Shown one piece after another: positions 1 through 8,240 of a stretch of 64,000 nt of DNA (position 1 is its first letter; each line of letters opens with the position of its first letter). The notes under the pieces were generated by a model. That model had not been told where the DNA came from and made no database searches. It saw nothing but the letters and a program-made list of their open reading frames with translations. Both the position numbers and the translations under genes were made by a program. Source of the stretch: SG8-41 sp963699525. Its GTDB lineage: Bacteria; Pseudomonadota; Gammaproteobacteria; Burkholderiales; SG8-41. The stretch lies in assembly GCA_963699525.1 (NCBI GenBank), contig CAVOUI010000013.1, positions 1 to 64,000 on the forward strand, in the 5' to 3' direction.

Positions 1-3
1 GGT

Positions 4-975
4 TCATTCGGCTTTCATCCCGCGTTCCTTGATGACGCGGCCCCACTTCTGGTACTCGCTCTGCACGAAGGCCGCGAATTCCTCCGGGGAGCTCGCGATC
101 ACGTCGAGCCCCCGGTCGTGGAACCGCTTCTGCTGATCGGGCGCGGCCATGGTTTTCTTCAGACGGTCGTTCAGCAGCGCCACGATCGACCGCGGCGTGT
201 TTTTCGGCGCCCACATCCCGTGCCAGGTGGTGAACTGGTAGCCCGGCACCCCAGCCTCGGCGATCGTCGGGACTTCGGGCAGCGTCGGCATGCGCTTCGT
301 TCCGCTCACGCCGAGCGCGCGGAGCCGCCCCGCCTTCGCGAACTCCGAGGTCTCCGCGAAATTGGTGAACAGGATGCCCACTTCGCCGCTGATCGCGGCG
401 ATGATCGCCGGGCCGCCGCCCTTGAAATGCACGGCCTGGATGTTGACCTTCGCGAGCAGGTTGAAGAGCTCGCCCGCGATATGCGGGTTGGTCGCCGGGC
501 CCGCTGACCCGTAGTTGAGCTCGCCCGGTCTCGATCTTGCCAGCGCGATGAGCTCCTTCACCGAGCGCGCGGGCAGCGAGGGATGCACCGCCAGCAGGGA
601 CGGCGAGGCCGAAATCTGCATGACCGGGACGAAGTCGTTCAGGGGATCGTAGGGGAGCTTGCTGTAGAGAAACGCGTTCGCGACGAAGGGGATGGTGTTT
701 ACCAGCAGCGTGTAGCCGTCGGGAGCGGCCCGCGCCGCGGCCTCGGTTCCGATGTTGCCCGATGCGCCGCTGCGGTTCTCCACCACGACCTGCTGCCCGA
801 TGAACTCCGGGAGCTTGGCCGCGATCAGCCGGGCGACGAGATCCACGCTGCCGCCGGCCGGGAACGGCGAGATCATGCGTATCGGCTTCGAGGGATATGC
901 CTCCTGCCCCCACGCCGCGCTGGCCGCGAGGAGCGCCGCGGCCGAACACAGAATTCCGAGCAATGCTTTGTTCAT
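4..975 (-). CDS. Bug-family TTT substrate-binding protein
   Basis: Periplasmic solute receptor of the tripartite tricarboxylate transporter (TTT, Bug/TctC) family, 323 aa, the usual length. An N-terminal signal peptide (about residues 1-23, ending near AWGQEA) precedes the family hallmark YPSKPIR and the ligand-loop PFPAGGSVD; the VVENRSGASG and PDGYTLL blocks follow. The ligand is probably a carboxylate but cannot be read from sequence. It lies 15 bp downstream of a second Bug gene on the same strand, so the two are probably cotranscribed; no TctA or TctB gene is adjacent. The stop codon sits three bases from the window edge. Confidence 0.93.
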   Translation of the reverse strand: MNKALLGILCSAAALLAASAAWGQEAYPSKPIRMISPFPAGGSVDLVARLIAAKLPEFIGQQVVVENRSGASGNIGTEAAARAAPDGYTLLVNTIPFVANAFLYSKLPYDPLNDFVPVMQISASPSLLAVHPSLPARSVKELIALARSRPGELNYGSAGPATNPHIAGELFNLLAKVNIQAVHFKGGGPAIIAAISGEVGILFTNFAETSEFAKAGRLRALGVSGTKRMPTLPEVPTIAEAGVPGYQFTTWHGMWAPKNTPRSIVALLNDRLKKTMAAPDQQKRFHDRGLDVIASSPEEFAAFVQSEYQKWGRVIKERGMKAE

Positions 976-990
976 GCCCGACGGGCTCGA

Positions 991-1995
991 TTACTGGCCC
1001 TTGATGTGCCGCTCATTGATCACCCGTTGCCACTTCGCCTGCTCGCCCTTCAAGTAGGCAACGGCCTCCTGCGGCGTCGTGTAGAAGGGATCCATGCCGC
1101 CCTTGTCGAAGCGCTCCAGGATCACGCGATCCGACAGGGTGGCTTTGATCCTCTCGTTCAGCGTCTTGACGATCGCCTGCGGCGTGCCCTTGGGCGCCGC
1201 GACGATGTGCCACGCCACCATCTCGAATCCGGGCAGTCCGGCCTCGGAGACGGTCGGCAGGTTTGGAAGCGCGGGTGAACGCTTGAGACTGCTCACGGCC
1301 AGCGGGCGCAGGCGGCCCGCCTCGGCGAGGCGCGCGGTCTGCGTGATATTGGAGAAGCCGACCTGCACTTCGCCGCTCACCACCGCGGCGAGCGCAGGGC
1401 CCCCGCCCTTGTAGTGGATCGCGCGGATGGCGGTGTGGCCCATCAGGTTGAACAGCTCGCCGGTGATGTGCGCGTTGGTGCCGATGCCCGAGGAGGCGTA
1501 GATGAGTTCGCCGGGGCGCGACTTCGCGAGATCGAGCAGCTCCTTCACGGAGTGGACCGGGAGCGACGGATGCACCGAGACCGTCGTCGGCACCTGGGAG
1601 ATCATCGAGACCGGTATGAAGTCCTTCAGGGGATCGTAGCCGGCATTTTCGTAGAGCATCGGGCTCGTGACGAACGCGACGGTGTGCACGAGCAGCGTAT
1701 AGCCGTCGGGCGTGCTGTCCTTGACGATTCGCGTCCCGATCTGGCCCGAGGCGCCGCCGCGGTTGTCGACGACCACCTGCTGCCCGAGCAGGTCCGAAAA
1801 CTTGTCCTGGATCGCGCGGGCGTTGAAGTCCGTGCTGCCGCCCGGCGGAAACGGCGCGATCATGCGTATCGGCCTCGCCGGAAAGCGCTCCGCCGCGTGC
1901 ACGGGGAGGGCGGCGGCCGCTAGCAGCGCGGCGGTTGCCAGAAGCGCGGGGCTCAGCAAATTGACCCGGGTTGATCTGTGGCAAATCCCTTCCAT
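991..1995 (-). CDS. Bug-family TTT substrate-binding protein
   Basis: Second TTT periplasmic receptor, 334 aa. A hydrophobic signal segment ends near PVHAAERF, then FPARPIRMI and PFPPGGSTD mark the Bug fold, with VVDNRGGASG and TPDGYTLLVHT further on. It is upstream of, and probably in one transcript with, the Bug gene at 4-975, from which it clearly differs in sequence, so this is an old duplication. The first ATG is preceded by an AGGAGGAAGG-like ribosome site, supporting the start. This is an orphan receptor with no permease gene beside it. Confidence 0.93.
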   Translation of the reverse strand: MEGICHRSTRVNLLSPALLATAALLAAAALPVHAAERFPARPIRMIAPFPPGGSTDFNARAIQDKFSDLLGQQVVVDNRGGASGQIGTRIVKDSTPDGYTLLVHTVAFVTSPMLYENAGYDPLKDFIPVSMISQVPTTVSVHPSLPVHSVKELLDLAKSRPGELIYASSGIGTNAHITGELFNLMGHTAIRAIHYKGGGPALAAVVSGEVQVGFSNITQTARLAEAGRLRPLAVSSLKRSPALPNLPTVSEAGLPGFEMVAWHIVAAPKGTPQAIVKTLNERIKATLSDRVILERFDKGGMDPFYTTPQEAVAYLKGEQAKWQRVINERHIKGQ

Positions 1996-2085
1996 GGCCT
2001 TCCTCCTATTTCGTTATCGAGCGGCATCGATGCCGTCTCTCCGGTCAGTATATATAGTCCCCTCTCGCCAAAAAACTCCCTCCCC

Positions 2086-2190
2086 CTTGATGGGGGGCGA
2101 GGCGGGGTTTCGAGGAGCATGTCTCCGAGCCGCCGAGCGACCAACCCGATGCAGCGGGTTGGGACGGGCGGGCTAGGGTGGGGGTGATAA
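2086..2190. repeat. GC-rich intergenic palindromic repeat, long copy
   Basis: The stretch begins with a CCCTCCCCCTTGATGGGGGG hairpin and ends with CTAGGGTGGGGGTGAT. Its core (about 2104-2165) recurs in inverse orientation at 23237-23335, sharing CGAGCCGCCGAGCG-like and CCCGATGCAGCGGG-like blocks. Short forms of the hairpin end occur near 56023, 58740, 62280 and 63410. It fills the gap between the Bug operon start and the next gene. Confidence 0.7.
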
Positions 2191-2197
2191 TTGAACA

Positions 2198-2578
2198 ATG
2201 ACCACCACCCCCTGGCTCGCACTACTGGCGCCTTTACCCACCGAAGGCGGCGAGTGGACTCAGGAAACGCGTACCGATGCAGCACTGAAAGGCTGGACCC
2301 AAGTCCGCCTCGTCCTCGGCAACGGCGTTACCGGCCTGCGCATACTGACGGCCATGTTCGACCCCGAAGGCCGGCCGGGAAGCGTGAGCGACCTCGTCGC
2401 ATGGGACGGCGGCCGCCACCAGGAAACCGCCGGCGGTCGCATCGAGCCCGACGGACGGATGCACGCCACCTACTGGCTCACAGAAGGCGAGCAGCACACT
2501 CCGCGCGCGCTCACGGCGCAAGAAGAGGACGGGTTGCGTCGGTTAGCGGCGGCGTTGCGGGAGAGATGCAAATCCTAA
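2198..2578 (+). CDS. hypothetical protein
   Basis: A 126-residue soluble protein that I do not recognise. It starts MTTTPWLALLAPLP and ends RLAAALRERCKS, with no clear membrane segment or signal peptide; the first hydrophobic residues are too short for a TM helix. Composition matches a real high-GC coding frame, and no better frame covers the region. The start lies just after the GC-rich palindromic repeat, and no strong ribosome site is visible. It is a lone gene between a minus-strand Bug operon and a small membrane-protein gene. Confidence 0.55.
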   Translation: MTTTPWLALLAPLPTEGGEWTQETRTDAALKGWTQVRLVLGNGVTGLRILTAMFDPEGRPGSVSDLVAWDGGRHQETAGGRIEPDGRMHATYWLTEGEQHTPRALTAQEEDGLRRLAAALRERCKS

Positions 2579-2674
2579 ATTGCCTCAACACACTCTCCGG
2601 CGTAACGTATTGGCGCGGTGAGGGTTGGCGAGCGGTGTCAACTAATAAGTCAACCAGTTGACGTTGGGCGATCC

Positions 2675-3043
2675 GTGAAAAGAAGTCTACTCCCAGAATT
2701 TGAGCATCGCGCTCAGCCGGTAATTCCTCCGGAACGTTTCATTATTCGGCTGGCCCACAGCGGGATCATCGCACTCGCACTCATCGCCGTTTCGCTGTTC
2801 ATCGGCATGGTTGGGTATCACATCCTTGAGGGCCTGAGCTGGATTGATGCATTCCTGAACGCGTCAATGCTCCTTGGGGGAATGGGCCCCATCCATACAC
2901 CGGCCACCTTGGGCGGCAAGCTCTTTGCAGGCCTGTATGCACTTTACTGCGGCTTGGCGGTTATCCTCGTCGCTGGCGTCATTCTCGCGCCGATCGCACA
3001 CCGCATCCTCCACAGATTTCACATGGAGAGCCGCAATCAATGA
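2675..3043 (+). CDS. small two-TM membrane protein, degenerate channel-like
   Basis: A roughly 122-residue protein from a GTG at 2675; the frame is open further upstream to 2618. Two hydrophobic helices (IIALALIAVSLFIGMVG and LYALYCGLAVILVAGVIL) flank a re-entrant-looking segment, WIDAFLNASMLLGGMGPI. That layout copies two-TM potassium channels, where the pore would read TVGYG; here GGMGP replaces the filter, so potassium selectivity is not supported. The GTG follows a GTTGGGC heptamer at 2663-2669 by six bases, which resembles an integron cassette boundary, but a matching downstream site is only weakly visible near 3030. Confidence 0.65.
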   Translation: MKRSLLPEFEHRAQPVIPPERFIIRLAHSGIIALALIAVSLFIGMVGYHILEGLSWIDAFLNASMLLGGMGPIHTPATLGGKLFAGLYALYCGLAVILVAGVILAPIAHRILHRFHMESRNQ

Positions 3044-3108
3044 AAAGGTTCCAGCGGACATCCCCGCTTCGCGGGGCCGTCACTGAACCTGGACGTTAGC
3101 GCACAAAC

Positions 3109-3531
3109 ATGCCCAAGGCTGTATTTTTCGCAGCACACACACTCGGGTACACCGCAGGCTTCCTTGTAGTCGGGATGGTCATACTTTTTTGGTCGCACGG
3201 TGAACCAAGGGATACGGCCATGCTAGAGACTGCAGGTCGGGGTATTGCGATGATTCTCCTAGGTCTGATGGAAGCCGCATTGTTCTCCTTGGGGTGTGCA
3301 TGGGCCGGTGTGCAACGGTTGCCTGGACGAACGTGGGCTTTCGCCGCTGGAGCTGCCACGGGAGTGGGACATATCGCGCTGATAATACTGCCCGATGCAG
3401 TCCCACCGACCACGGATCTGCAACGCTTAGAGCAACGTGGTTATTACTCGGCGATCACCACGGCATATTGTTTTCTGGCGCCAGTGATCGCGGGGTTTCT
3501 CTCCGCGTGGCTATGGAAGCGAACGCGCTAA
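3109..3531 (+). CDS. integron-cassette membrane protein, hypothetical
   Basis: A 140-residue integral membrane protein with about four hydrophobic helices (AGFLVVGMVILFW, GIAMILLGLMEAALFSLG, TGVGHIALIILP and FLAPVIAGFLSAWLW). I do not recognise the family. The ATG comes 7 bp after a GTTAGCG core site (3095-3101). The TAA stop is embedded in the complementary CGCTAAC (3526-3532), the expected arrangement for a mobile gene cassette. The gene has a lower GC content than its flanks, which fits acquisition. Confidence 0.75.
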   Translation: MPKAVFFAAHTLGYTAGFLVVGMVILFWSHGEPRDTAMLETAGRGIAMILLGLMEAALFSLGCAWAGVQRLPGRTWAFAAGAATGVGHIALIILPDAVPPTTDLQRLEQRGYYSAITTAYCFLAPVIAGFLSAWLWKRTR

Positions 3532-3595
3532 CCCAGCAATCCAACCGACCGCCAATGGCATTGCCGTTTTCGTCGGCTGATTTCCGACGTTGAAC
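3526..3595 (+). other. attC recombination site
   Basis: A 70 bp site running from R'' CGCTAAC (3526-3532) to R' GTTGAAC (3589-3595, consensus GTTRRRY). An imperfect palindrome lies between, for example CCGAC near 3546 paired with GTCGG near 3572. R'' is the exact reverse complement of the GTTAGCG at 3095-3101 that opens the cassette, the diagnostic feature of an excisable integron cassette. The cassette body would be 3096-3589. No integrase gene is present in the window. Confidence 0.78.
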
Positions 3596-3657
3596 GTCCG
3601 CTTCGGGTCGGAAGCTGGCCATCTGAAATACGTCCGCTCGCGGCCAAAAGCGGTCGT
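3592..3657. repeat. dispersed ~65 bp inverted repeat, copy A
   Basis: First copy of a repeat with consensus ends GTCCGCTT and AAAAGCGGAC and an inner GGTCGGAAGCTGACC-type palindrome. Other copies or relics lie at 9678-9744, 10404-10470, 11440-11470, 12293-12356, 13355-13411, 57843-57906 and 58595-58640. This copy begins inside the R' box of the attC at 3526-3595. The gap to the amidase gene at 3736 holds nothing else recognisable. Confidence 0.75.
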
Positions 3658-3735
3658 TCGCTAAGCGGCAGACTGGCAGAGTCCTAGCATGCAGGAATTT
3701 AGCGCTTAGGATGGGCAGAATTGCATGGCACGGTG

Positions 3736-5007
3736 TTAGAGCTGCTGCTGCATCCACTCGGCGACCGCGACGGCGCGGGTATCGTCGCCGAAGCGGCCGA
3801 TGATCTGCACACCGACGGGCAGGCCGTTTGGGCCCTGGCTACAGGGGATATTCATAACCGGCAATCCGAGCAAGGTCCAGATGCGGCAGAAGATCGGGTC
3901 GCCGGTCACCGCCAATCCCCTCGGCGCCTCGCCTTGTGCGCTGGGTGCCAGGAACACGTCGGCGTCTGCGAACACGTCGCCGAGCATCGCGCGGCAGGTG
4001 GCCGTGAGCGCGCGCGCTTCGTCGTAGCGGGCGGCATCGACCTTGCCTGCGGCATCGAGCAGCTTCTTCAGCGTTTCGCTCAACCCGGCGAGGTGGTGCA
4101 GGCGATCGCTCGCGAGCGCCCGATATGCCTCGTAGTTCATGACGTCGATCTGCGCCTGCAATAGGCCTGAAAATTCCCGCGGCAGGGCCAGGTCCTTGAT
4201 TTGCGCGCCGCCGCGCGCGGCCACTTGCGCAGCGTGCTCGAGCGCCGCCACGGTTTCTCGCTGCGCGGCGCGCCATTCGTGCGTGCGGCATAGCGCGATC
4301 CGCGGCGCTCGTGCGCGAGGCGCCGGGAGCAAGTCGCGCCCGCTCAGTACCCCGACGAGCAGTGCCGCGTCGCCGGGGGTGCGCGCCATCACGCCCAGGG
4401 TGTCGAGGCTCTCGGCGAGCGGCTTGATGCCCGCACGCGGCAGGGTCGCGTAGGTCGGCTTGTAGCCGACGACGCCGCAATAGCTCGCAGGCCGCACGAT
4501 CGAGCCGGCAGTCTGGGTGCCGAAGGCGAGCGGCACCATTGCATCGGCCACCGCGGCGGCCGAGCCGCTCGAGGAGCCGCCGGGCGTGCAGCGCGGATCA
4601 CGGGGATTGGCGGTCTTGCCGGGATGGAACCAGGCGAATTCGGTGCTCACCGTCTTGCCGAGGATCAGCGCACCGGCGGCGCGTGCCAGCGCTACGGCGG
4701 CCGCGTCGGCCGCCGGCCGGTGCCCGGAGTAGACCGCGGAGCCGTAGCAGGTCGGCATGTCGATCGTATCCATGATGTCCTTAACTCCGATCGGCAGCCC
4801 GTGCAGCGGCCCGCGCACCGGGCCTGCATCTAGCTGCCGCGCCCGCGCCAGCACGGCATGAGGGTCGAGATGAATCCAGGCGCCCACCGTGCTTTCGCGC
4901 TCCTCGATGCGCGCGAGGCAGGCGCGCGCCATCTGCTCGGCCGTGATCTCGCGCGCCGCCAGGCGGCGCGCCGCTTCACGTGCGGTAAGTTCATTGAGCT
5001 TTTGCAT
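3736..5007 (-). CDS. amidase (amidase-signature family)
   Basis: Hydrolyses a carbon-nitrogen amide bond through the Ser-cisSer-Lys triad of the amidase-signature family; 423 aa. The triad can be placed at Lys76 (GVKD), cis-Ser145 in GGSSSGS, and nucleophile Ser169 in TQTAGSI. Its ATG overlaps the stop of the preceding livF gene (ATGA at 5005-5009), so it is translationally coupled to the branched-chain-type ABC transporter upstream. This suggests that the transporter imports an amide that this enzyme cleaves; the actual substrate is unknown. It is the last gene of the operon. Confidence 0.93.
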   Translation of the reverse strand: MQKLNELTAREAARRLAAREITAEQMARACLARIEERESTVGAWIHLDPHAVLARARQLDAGPVRGPLHGLPIGVKDIMDTIDMPTCYGSAVYSGHRPAADAAAVALARAAGALILGKTVSTEFAWFHPGKTANPRDPRCTPGGSSSGSAAAVADAMVPLAFGTQTAGSIVRPASYCGVVGYKPTYATLPRAGIKPLAESLDTLGVMARTPGDAALLVGVLSGRDLLPAPRARAPRIALCRTHEWRAAQRETVAALEHAAQVAARGGAQIKDLALPREFSGLLQAQIDVMNYEAYRALASDRLHHLAGLSETLKKLLDAAGKVDAARYDEARALTATCRAMLGDVFADADVFLAPSAQGEAPRGLAVTGDPIFCRIWTLLGLPVMNIPCSQGPNGLPVGVQIIGRFGDDTRAVAVAEWMQQQL

Positions 5008-5711
5008 CAGCCTTCCCCTCCAACGCCCAGATAAGTCGCGGTGACATTCGCTTCGGCACGCAGGCTCGCGGGCGAACCCTCGAAGACCACGCTTCCGTGG
5101 TCGATGACGTAGACGCGGTCGGCGAGCTGCAGCGCCATCTCGGCGTTCTGCTCGACGAGCAGCATGCTCACGCGCTGCTGCTTTAGCTCGCGGATGGTGT
5201 CCATGACGGCGCTCACCACCATCGGCGCGAGGCCCTGAGAGGGCTCGTCGAGCAGCAAGAGGTCAGGTCCGGTCATGAGGGCGCGGGCGATGGCGAGCAT
5301 TTCCTGTTCACCGCCGGAGAGCTGGCGCCCTTTGTGGTTCAACCTTTCTTTCAAGCTCGGAAAGCGCTCGAGCACGGTGTCCATTTGCCAGCGCGAGTTC
5401 TTTCGATGGGCGATGGACAGGTTTTCCTTCACCGTCAGGTAGCTGAAAATATCGCGTGTCTCCGGGACCATTGCAATTCCCATGCGGCTGACCCTGTGGG
5501 CGTCCAGCCCGGCAATGTTGCCACCCTTGTAGAAGATCTCGCCCTTCTTCGGCGGGGTGAGGCCAGTGACGCTGCGCAGTGTCGTGGTCTTTCCGGCGCC
5601 GTTGCGGCCGAGGAGAGCGACGACCTCGCCTTCGGCCACGCCCAGCGACATGCTGTGAAGAATGTGACCCAGCCCGTAGAACGTATCGATGCTTCGTATT
5701 TCGAGAATCAA
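5007..5711 (-). CDS. livF: liv-type ABC transporter ATP-binding protein (LivF)
   Basis: ATPase subunit of a branched-chain amino acid/amide-type ABC importer, 234 aa, close to the usual LivF length. It has Walker A GRNGAGKTT, signature LSGGEQEML and Walker B LLLLDEPSQGL. The best start is the TTG at 5711, which overlaps the livG stop (TTGA) and gives the family N-terminus ILEIRSIDTFYG. The frame is open further upstream to 6131, but that part is the shadow of livG. It is fourth in the order livH-M-G-F and is followed by an overlapping amidase gene. Confidence 0.93.
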   Translation of the reverse strand: MILEIRSIDTFYGLGHILHSMSLGVAEGEVVALLGRNGAGKTTTLRSVTGLTPPKKGEIFYKGGNIAGLDAHRVSRMGIAMVPETRDIFSYLTVKENLSIAHRKNSRWQMDTVLERFPSLKERLNHKGRQLSGGEQEMLAIARALMTGPDLLLLDEPSQGLAPMVVSAVMDTIRELKQQRVSMLLVEQNAEMALQLADRVYVIDHGSVVFEGSPASLRAEANVTATYLGVGGEG

Positions 5712-6454
5712 GCCGCGACTCCTCCCAAATAGGCGCGACGCACTTCGGGGTTCTTCTGGATCTCGCCGGGGGTGCCCTCGGCGATCAGGCTGCCGAAGTG
5801 CATCACCGAGATGCGGTCCGAGACGCTCATGATGATGTCCATCTTGTGCTCGATCAGAACGATGGTGAAGCGCCCTTTCAGCGCGCGCACGAGCGCGACC
5901 ATCTTGCGGGTCTCGTCGGGTGAGAGGCCGGCGGCGGGCTCGTCGAGCAGCAGCACGCGAGGTGCTGCTGCGAGCGCGATCGCGAGCTCGAGCTGGCGCT
6001 GCTCGCCGTGCGAGATCTCGCGGGCCAGTTGATGGCTCTTGTCGATCAAACCGACATCCGCAAGGGCCTGGCGCGCACGCTCGGCGATCTCCGCATATGT
6101 ATTTGCACGCTTCCAGAGCAGGCCTTTCCACGACGGTCCCGTGGCGAAAGTGGCGACCCAGACATTATCGAAGAGCGAAAACGCAGGGAACACGGTGGTG
6201 CGCTGGTAGGAGCGCGCGAGGCCCAGACGCGCGATCCGGTCTGCCGGTGTACCCGTAATGTCTCTTTGATCAAGAATAATTCTTCCGGAAGTGGGCGGAA
6301 TCGTGCCGGTGAGCAGGTTGAAGAGCGTGGTCTTGCCGGCGCCGTTGGGCCCGATGATGGAATGCAGCGTACCCGCCGCGATGGCGAGGCTCACGCCATT
6401 GACGGCGGTGAGGGCGCCGAAGGATTTGGTGATCTCTTTAGTTTCTAGGAGCAT
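5708..6454 (-). CDS. livG: liv-type ABC transporter ATP-binding protein (LivG)
   Basis: Second ATPase of the liv-type importer, 248 aa. It shows Walker A GPNGAGKTT, signature ISHGEQRQLE, Walker B LLLDEPAAGL, the switch region IVLIEHKMD and the C-terminal LGGVAA. The gene directly abuts livM (start 6454, livM stop 6455) and overlaps livF by 4 bp, so all five transport genes are one transcript. It works on the cytoplasmic face with LivF to drive substrate release from the LivHM channel. Confidence 0.94.
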   Translation of the reverse strand: MLLETKEITKSFGALTAVNGVSLAIAAGTLHSIIGPNGAGKTTLFNLLTGTIPPTSGRIILDQRDITGTPADRIARLGLARSYQRTTVFPAFSLFDNVWVATFATGPSWKGLLWKRANTYAEIAERARQALADVGLIDKSHQLAREISHGEQRQLELAIALAAAPRVLLLDEPAAGLSPDETRKMVALVRALKGRFTIVLIEHKMDIIMSVSDRISVMHFGSLIAEGTPGEIQKNPEVRRAYLGGVAA

Positions 6455-7369
6455 TTACTTGAAGAATCTCAAAGAAACTTTATGCCACGCCTCTACGACG
6501 CCGCCACGCAAAAACAGCACCACGATCACGAACGCCACGCCGAGCAGGAGCGGCCAGCGCGCCCACACGGTGCTCATGGATTCGGAAAGCCAGATGAAGA
6601 CGAAGGAGCCGATCACCGGGCCGTAGAGGGAGCCCGAGCCGCCGATGAGGGTGGCAAAGACGACATTGCCGGAGAACACGAAGCTGATTGCTTCCAGCGG
6701 CACGATGCCGAAGAGCATCGCGTACAGCACGCCGGCGAGCCCGGAAAAGGCGCCGCCGATGACGAACGCAAGCAGCTTGAAACGCGGCACGTTGTAGCCA
6801 ATCGCCTCCGCGCGCACTTCGTTCTCGCGGATCGCCTGGAGGATCTTGCCGAGCGGAGACTCCACGATTCTCTTCATTAGAAATAACGTAATCAAAAACA
6901 ATACGGAAACGAAGGCGTAATAAATGAGTGGGTCCTTGAAATCGATGCCCAGCATCGCCGGGCGAGGCACGCCGGGCATGCCGTCCTCGCCGCCGGTGAC
7001 GCTCGTCCACTGGTAGGCGGTGAAGTAGAACAGCTGGTTGAGCGCGAAGGTGAGCATGATGAAGTACAACCCCGAGCGCTGCACGCACAGGTAACCAACT
7101 ACGGCCGCCGAGGCCGCGCCCACGCCGACACCGATGCCGAGCGCGAACAGCGTATTGATTCCGTAGTGCTTGAGCAGCCAGCCGGCGACGTAGGCCGCCG
7201 AGCCGAAGAAGGTGGACTGACCGAAGGACAAGAGGCCCGTGTAGCCGAGCAGCAGGTTCAGGCCCAGGCCGAAGATGGCGAAGATCCAGATCTCCGAGGC
7301 GATGGCCGGACGCACGACAAAGGGAAGGAACACGACGGCCGCCAGGAGAAGAACGACTGGTTTTTTCAT
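6455..7369 (-). CDS. livM: liv-type ABC transporter permease (LivM)
   Basis: Integral membrane permease, 304 aa, with about eight to nine hydrophobic helices. It carries typical LivM blocks: GLNLLLGYTGLLSFGQ near the N-terminus and AIRENEVRAEAIGYNV around residues 190-205, the loop that contacts the ATPases. It overlaps the LivH gene by 4 bp (ATGA) and abuts livG. It pairs with LivH to form the translocation path. Confidence 0.94.
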   Translation of the reverse strand: MKKPVVLLLAAVVFLPFVVRPAIASEIWIFAIFGLGLNLLLGYTGLLSFGQSTFFGSAAYVAGWLLKHYGINTLFALGIGVGVGAASAAVVGYLCVQRSGLYFIMLTFALNQLFYFTAYQWTSVTGGEDGMPGVPRPAMLGIDFKDPLIYYAFVSVLFLITLFLMKRIVESPLGKILQAIRENEVRAEAIGYNVPRFKLLAFVIGGAFSGLAGVLYAMLFGIVPLEAISFVFSGNVVFATLIGGSGSLYGPVIGSFVFIWLSESMSTVWARWPLLLGVAFVIVVLFLRGGVVEAWHKVSLRFFK

Positions 7370-8178
7370 CGAATACCAAACAATCCCTGGGGACGGACAA
7401 GCAGTACCGCCGCCATCACCGCGTAAATCACCACCGTCGAGGCCTCGGTCCAGTACGCCGCGACCAGCGCCTGCGCGACGCCGATGATCAGGCCCGCCGC
7501 GATCGCGCCAAGCAGGTTGCCGAGGCCGCCGAGCGCCACGACGACAAAGGCGATCCCAAGCATGTCCACGCCCATGCCGGGATTCAGACCGCGGATCGGC
7601 GCGGTGAGCGCGCCCGCGATGCCGGCGAGGTAGGCACCCAGCGCGAAGGCCACGGTGAAGAGCTTATGAATATCGATGCCGAGCAGCGACACCATCTCCT
7701 TGTTCTCGATGCCGGCGCGCATGATGGCGCCGTAGCGCGTCTTCTCGAGGAACAGCCACGTCGCGACTATCAGAAGACCCGTCGCCACCATCACGAACAG
7801 GCGGTACTTCGGGTACATCGTGAAACCGAGGTCCATGCCGCCGCGCAGGATGTCGGGCGGCAGGTGGCTGTAGCCGATCGGTCCCCAGATCAGGATGATG
7901 GCTTCGCTAAGTATTAGCGCGAGGCCGAAGGTGAACAGCAGCTGGTAGTCGTGCCCAGCGGCGTACAGCCGCCGTATTCCCGCGTATTCGATGGCCAGGC
8001 CCAGGAGCGCCACGCCGATGGGCGCCACCACCAGCGCGATCCAGAAGTTTCCGATTGCGACCGCGACGGTCGCCAACAGGTAGGCGCCCACGGCAAAGAG
8101 GGCGCCGTGGGCGAAGTTCGGGATGTTGAGAATCCCGGTGATCAGCGACAGGCCGAGCCCCATCAGGGCATACAGCAT
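7366..8178 (-). CDS. livH: liv-type ABC transporter permease (LivH)
   Basis: Permease partner of LivM, with the LivH landmarks GLSLITGILNIPNFAHG and the ATPase-contact loop AIMRAGIENKEMVSLLGID. The given start, ATG at 8178, yields 270 aa but removes the first half of TM1. The same frame continues upstream as SFVAAQVLNGIATG, which matches LivH N-termini, to a CTG at 8223 preceded by TGAGAG. No ATG, GTG or TTG exists between 8223 and the in-frame TGA further upstream. Either CTG is the real start or a start codon has been lost. Confidence 0.9.
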   Translation of the reverse strand: MLYALMGLGLSLITGILNIPNFAHGALFAVGAYLLATVAVAIGNFWIALVVAPIGVALLGLAIEYAGIRRLYAAGHDYQLLFTFGLALILSEAIILIWGPIGYSHLPPDILRGGMDLGFTMYPKYRLFVMVATGLLIVATWLFLEKTRYGAIMRAGIENKEMVSLLGIDIHKLFTVAFALGAYLAGIAGALTAPIRGLNPGMGVDMLGIAFVVVALGGLGNLLGAIAAGLIIGVAQALVAAYWTEASTVVIYAVMAAVLLVRPQGLFGIR

Positions 8179-8240
8179 GCCCGTCGCGATCCCGTTGAGG
8201 ACCTGTGCGGCGACGAAGCTCAGGGCGGACTCTCAGAACG

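Noticed and set aside
3030..3101. Possible attC upstream of the 3.1 kb cassette, closing a cassette that begins at GTTGGGC (2663)
   Set aside because: Size is right and a hairpin exists, but the expected GCCCAAC box is not present (only GCCGCAATC), so complementarity fails.
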